Origin: Cryptosporangium arvum DSM 44712
Lineage (GTDB): Bacteria > Actinomycetota > Actinomycetes > Mycobacteriales > Cryptosporangiaceae
Assembly: GCF_000585375.1 (NCBI RefSeq)
Contig: NZ_KK073874.1
Coordinates: 1,860,001-1,924,000 of the forward strand
DNA length: 64,000 nt
Direction of reading: 5' to 3'
The notes below the pieces were generated by a model that worked only from the letters and a program-made list of their open reading frames with translations, was not told where the DNA came from and ran no database searches. Both the position numbers and the translations under genes were made by a program. Shown piece by piece: positions 61,541 through 64,000 of the stretch (position 1 is its first letter; each line of letters begins with the position of its first letter).

Positions 61541-61585
61541 GACGCCGCCGGTCTCGCCCGCACCCGGCGCTGAGACGCCGCCGGA
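61520..61585 (+). repeat. 33-bp tandem duplication spanning the ROK stop codon
   Basis: Two adjacent 33-bp units (61520-61552 and 61553-61585) differ by one base at the end. The first contains the last codons and TGA of the ROK gene; the second repeats them downstream. Confidence 0.85.
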
Positions 61586-61863
61586 GACAAGCCGCCCCAC
61601 CGTCCGATTCGGTCCGACGACCGGCTTCCTAGTCCGCTCGGGTACGACCGAATGGTGCCTCCATGTCCCCCATTAGGCCCTCAGGTCGGGGGCACTTCGT
61701 CGCAGAGCGGATTTGGGGGCTCTACGGGGCGGTACGGATGCCCGCGCATCTGCCATGGTGTAGCCGTGTTCGGGTGCTCTCGCGGACGACAGTCCGTTCT
61801 CGACGGTCGCGTCGATGCGCGTCGCTGCCGTCAGGGCATTTCCGCCGTAACGCTCGGGAAGTC
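61541..61863. other. 323-base intergenic region between the ROK and GGDEF/HD-GYP genes
   Basis: Begins with the second copy of a 33-bp duplication. ATTCGGTC (61608-61615) and GACCGAAT (61646-61653) form an 8-bp inverted repeat. No gene is recognisable; a frame upstream of 61864 is open but encodes an Arg-rich, protein-unlike sequence. Confidence 0.5.
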
Positions 61864-64000
61864 GTGACTTTCTCGCCAGGCTCCGGCAACAAACGTGCGG
61901 TCAACCATGACGGCGCGCTCCCCGGTGCTGCCGAGGATCGGGAAGAGGCCCGGCGGCGTGCCGCCGCGTTCTCCGCCCACCGCCGGGCGGTCTGCCGCGA
62001 CGAGCTGTGCCGGGCGTCCGCCGCCTGCGGTTTGGTCTGGCTCGTCGTCTACCAGGTGCTTGCCGTGTTCGCCTCCGATTCGTGGGCCGCGCCGCTGGTC
62101 ACCGACGCGCTCTACTTGTTACCGATCGGCGCGGCCGCGGTCGCCGGGGTGTTCGCCGTCCGGGCCAGCAGCGGCCGGCTGCGGAGGATCTGGGCCTGGC
62201 TCGCCGTCTCCCACGTCTGCTGGCTGATCGGTGAGGTGATCTGGAGCGTCTGGGGCGTGTGGCTCTCCGACGACCGGCTCGCCGCGGCCGTCGACACGGA
62301 CAAGTCGATACCGCTGTCCGACGTCGCCTACACGGTTTCCTACGCCGCGCTGGTGCCGGCCGCGTGGATCGGTTTCGTGGAGACCAGGAGGCTCTGGCGC
62401 GCGCGAGCCCTTCTCGACGCGGCCCTGGTCGTCCTCGCCGTCGGTTCGATCGGGTGGCGTCTGCTCAGCGGCTCCGATCCGGTGAACCCCGACGTCCTCG
62501 TCGACCTCGCGTACCCCGCCGTCGGCCTGCTCTTCGTCCTCGCGCTGATCGGCGCCGGCCTGTCCGGGCACCGCGGTGTCCCGTGTTCGATCCTGCTCAC
62601 GCTCGTCGGGTTCGGGATCGGCATCGTCGCCGACGCCGGCTACGCGTTCGCCGACGCCGGCAACTCGTTCAGCGACACGAGCCCGCTGAACCTCGGTTGG
62701 CAGGCGCAGGCCGTCTTCCTCACCCTCGGAGGTGTGGCCGCCATCCGGCATCCGGACGTGGAACCACCCGTCGAACGGTTCGACCACGATCGCGCCTTCG
62801 GTGCGGTCCTCATCTCCGGGCTCGTCGTCGCGCTGCTCGTCGGTGTGGACCAGATCCGCAACCAGAAGGTCGACACGGTCTGGCTCGGCGTCACCGCGTT
62901 GGTTCTCGCCGGTCTGCTCGCGCGGCAGGCGCTGACGACGCGCGAACGCACCCGCCTCGCCAAAGAACTCGACGAGGCGCTCCAGGAGCAGCGGCGCACC
63001 GCGGTCACCGACGGGCTCACCGGCCTCTACAACCGTCCGTTCTTCCAGGCGCTGCTGGGTGTGGAGGCGCGGCGGGCGCTGCACGGCAACGGGCGGGCCG
63101 CGCTGATCCTCGTCCGCCTCGACTCGTTCGCCGGCATCGGCGAGCAGCACGACTGGGCCGCCGGTGACACGGTGCTGGTGCAGGTCGCCGACCGGCTCCG
63201 GATCGCCGCCCGCCCCGGCGACGTGCTGGCCCGCTACGGCGTCGAAGAGTTCGCCTGTCTGTTGCCGCAGACCGACGAGGAAGCGGCGATGGAGGTCGCG
63301 GAGCGGTTCCGGCAGGCGCTGCGACGGACGTCGATCGTCGTCGGGAGCGGCGCGTCGGTGGCCGTGACCGCCTCGTTCGGCGTCGCCACCGCCACCGGGC
63401 AGACGGCGCTGGCCGAGGACGACGACGAGCCGATGCTCGACATGGACCGGCTGGTGCGCGACGCCGACCGGGCCCTCAACGACGCCAACGAACGGGGCGG
63501 TGACCGCGTCGTCGTGGCCGGGCGGGCCGATCGCCGGACGCTCGCCGACGACGTCGACGTCCCGCCCGAGCTGGCCTGGCTCGCCGACCGGGTCGATCGG
63601 GTGCTCAGCGACCACGAGCACAGCACCGCGGTGGCGCGCTGGTGCCTGCTGGTCGGCGGGTACCTCGCGCTCGACCACATCGAGTTGCGTCAGGTCGTCG
63701 CGGCCGGGCGGTTGCACGACATCGGGAAGTTCGGCGTCGGCGCGGCGATCCTGCGCAAGACCGATCCGCTCACCGACGCCGAATGGGGAGCGCTGCGCTG
63801 TCACCCCGAGGAAGGGGCGCGGCTGCTGCGCGGGGTCGGCGGGCACGCGGCGCTCGCCCCGCTGGTCGCGGCTCACCACGAGCGGTGGGACGGGCTCGGG
63901 TATCCGGAGGGCATCAAAGGTGAGGACATCCCGCTCGGCGCGCGGATCATCGCGGTCTGCGACAGCTGGGCGGCGATGCGCGTCGACCGTCCCTACGCAC
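61864..64000 (+). CDS. Membrane GGDEF-HD-GYP signalling protein (3' end cut by window)
   Basis: At least 712 residues, running off the window. An N-terminal membrane part has about eight helices (for example WLVVYQVLAVFASDSW, AWIGFVETRRLW, LVDLAYPAVGLLFVLALIGA, LISGLVVALLVGV). It is followed by a GGDEF domain (about 375-540) whose signature reads RYGVEEF, so it is degenerate. A C-terminal HD-GYP domain then shows HDIGKFGVG, RCHPEEGARLL and HHERWDGLGYPEG, c-di-GMP phosphodiesterase motifs that are intact in the visible part. The GTG at 61864 fits this frame but its GGGAAG is only 2-3 bases away, so the start is uncertain. Confidence 0.8.
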   Translation, partial: MTFSPGSGNKRAVNHDGALPGAAEDREEARRRAAAFSAHRRAVCRDELCRASAACGLVWLVVYQVLAVFASDSWAAPLVTDALYLLPIGAAAVAGVFAVRASSGRLRRIWAWLAVSHVCWLIGEVIWSVWGVWLSDDRLAAAVDTDKSIPLSDVAYTVSYAALVPAAWIGFVETRRLWRARALLDAALVVLAVGSIGWRLLSGSDPVNPDVLVDLAYPAVGLLFVLALIGAGLSGHRGVPCSILLTLVGFGIGIVADAGYAFADAGNSFSDTSPLNLGWQAQAVFLTLGGVAAIRHPDVEPPVERFDHDRAFGAVLISGLVVALLVGVDQIRNQKVDTVWLGVTALVLAGLLARQALTTRERTRLAKELDEALQEQRRTAVTDGLTGLYNRPFFQALLGVEARRALHGNGRAALILVRLDSFAGIGEQHDWAAGDTVLVQVADRLRIAARPGDVLARYGVEEFACLLPQTDEEAAMEVAERFRQALRRTSIVVGSGASVAVTASFGVATATGQTALAEDDDEPMLDMDRLVRDADRALNDANERGGDRVVVAGRADRRTLADDVDVPPELAWLADRVDRVLSDHEHSTAVARWCLLVGGYLALDHIELRQVVAAGRLHDIGKFGVGAAILRKTDPLTDAEWGALRCHPEEGARLLRGVGGHAALAPLVAAHHERWDGLGYPEGIKGEDIPLGARIIAVCDSWAAMRVDRPYA

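Overview
The window is very GC-rich, densely packed DNA from a filamentous-type actinomycete. Indicators are the roughly 70% GC, frequent GTG starts and 4-base ATGA/GTGA overlaps. Typical actinobacterial families are also present: two DUF574 methyltransferases, two DinB/maleylpyruvate-isomerase-type proteins, an F420-type split-barrel oxidoreductase, a stand-alone LigD polymerase domain and an actinobacterial Tad pilus locus. The genus cannot be fixed from sequence alone; a Cryptosporangium- or Frankia-like lineage is only a guess. No rRNA, tRNA, CRISPR array, transposase or phage gene was seen.

Layout. 1-8.2 kb: housekeeping and accessory genes on both strands (truncated ECF42 sigma factor with its DGPF partner, NUDIX hydrolase, DUF574 methyltransferase, epimerase, phosphoesterase, glucose-6-phosphate dehydrogenase, PAP2-GT87 fusion, DinB-like protein). 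8.2-10.4 kb: an EF-G paralogue preceded by a 27-codon leader ORF and hairpin, ending at a strong bidirectional terminator. 10.4-24.8 kb: small metabolic and regulatory genes (FHA protein, thioesterase, HNH nuclease, AraC, VOC, gluconokinase, LigD-Pol, hemerythrin, NarL-type two-component system, GntR and LysR regulators, AGE epimerase). This part also holds a 181-bp palindromic element and a 24-bp tandem repeat array.

24.8-37.7 kb is the most unusual block: one minus-strand operon whose genes overlap by 4 to 40 bases. In transcription order it encodes a DUF4132 protein, a very large protein currently split into two overlapping reading frames, a MoxR-type AAA+ ATPase, a DUF5682 protein fused to a von Willebrand A domain, and a SWIM zinc-finger protein. 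The gene set resembles E. coli yehI/yehL/yehM/yehP/yehQ, which has no settled function. A perfect 15-bp-stem palindrome lies in its divergent upstream region.

37.9-48 kb: an XRE/MmyB-like regulator, a second DUF574 methyltransferase, a 3-hydroxyacyl-CoA dehydrogenase, and a 1,812-residue Ser/Thr kinase-AAA-TPR-GAF-GGDEF protein. A small three-helix-bundle protein and a secreted beta-helix carbohydrate-active protein follow. 48.1-60.0 kb: a complete-looking Tad/Flp pilus operon (secreted PKD-like protein, SAF/CpaB, CpaE-like, CpaF, TadB, TadC, a 58-residue prepilin-like peptide, two TadE-like proteins, a TadG-like protein, a LysM protein). CpaF and the LysM protein carry long in-frame minisatellites. 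60-64 kb: an F420-type oxidoreductase, a ROK protein lacking the canonical catalytic Asp, and a membrane GGDEF/HD-GYP protein cut by the window end.

Together the window holds c-di-GMP synthesis and turnover candidates (40.5 and 61.9 kb) on either side of a surface pilus locus, and a chaperone-like MoxR-vWA system that is the best candidate for undescribed biology.
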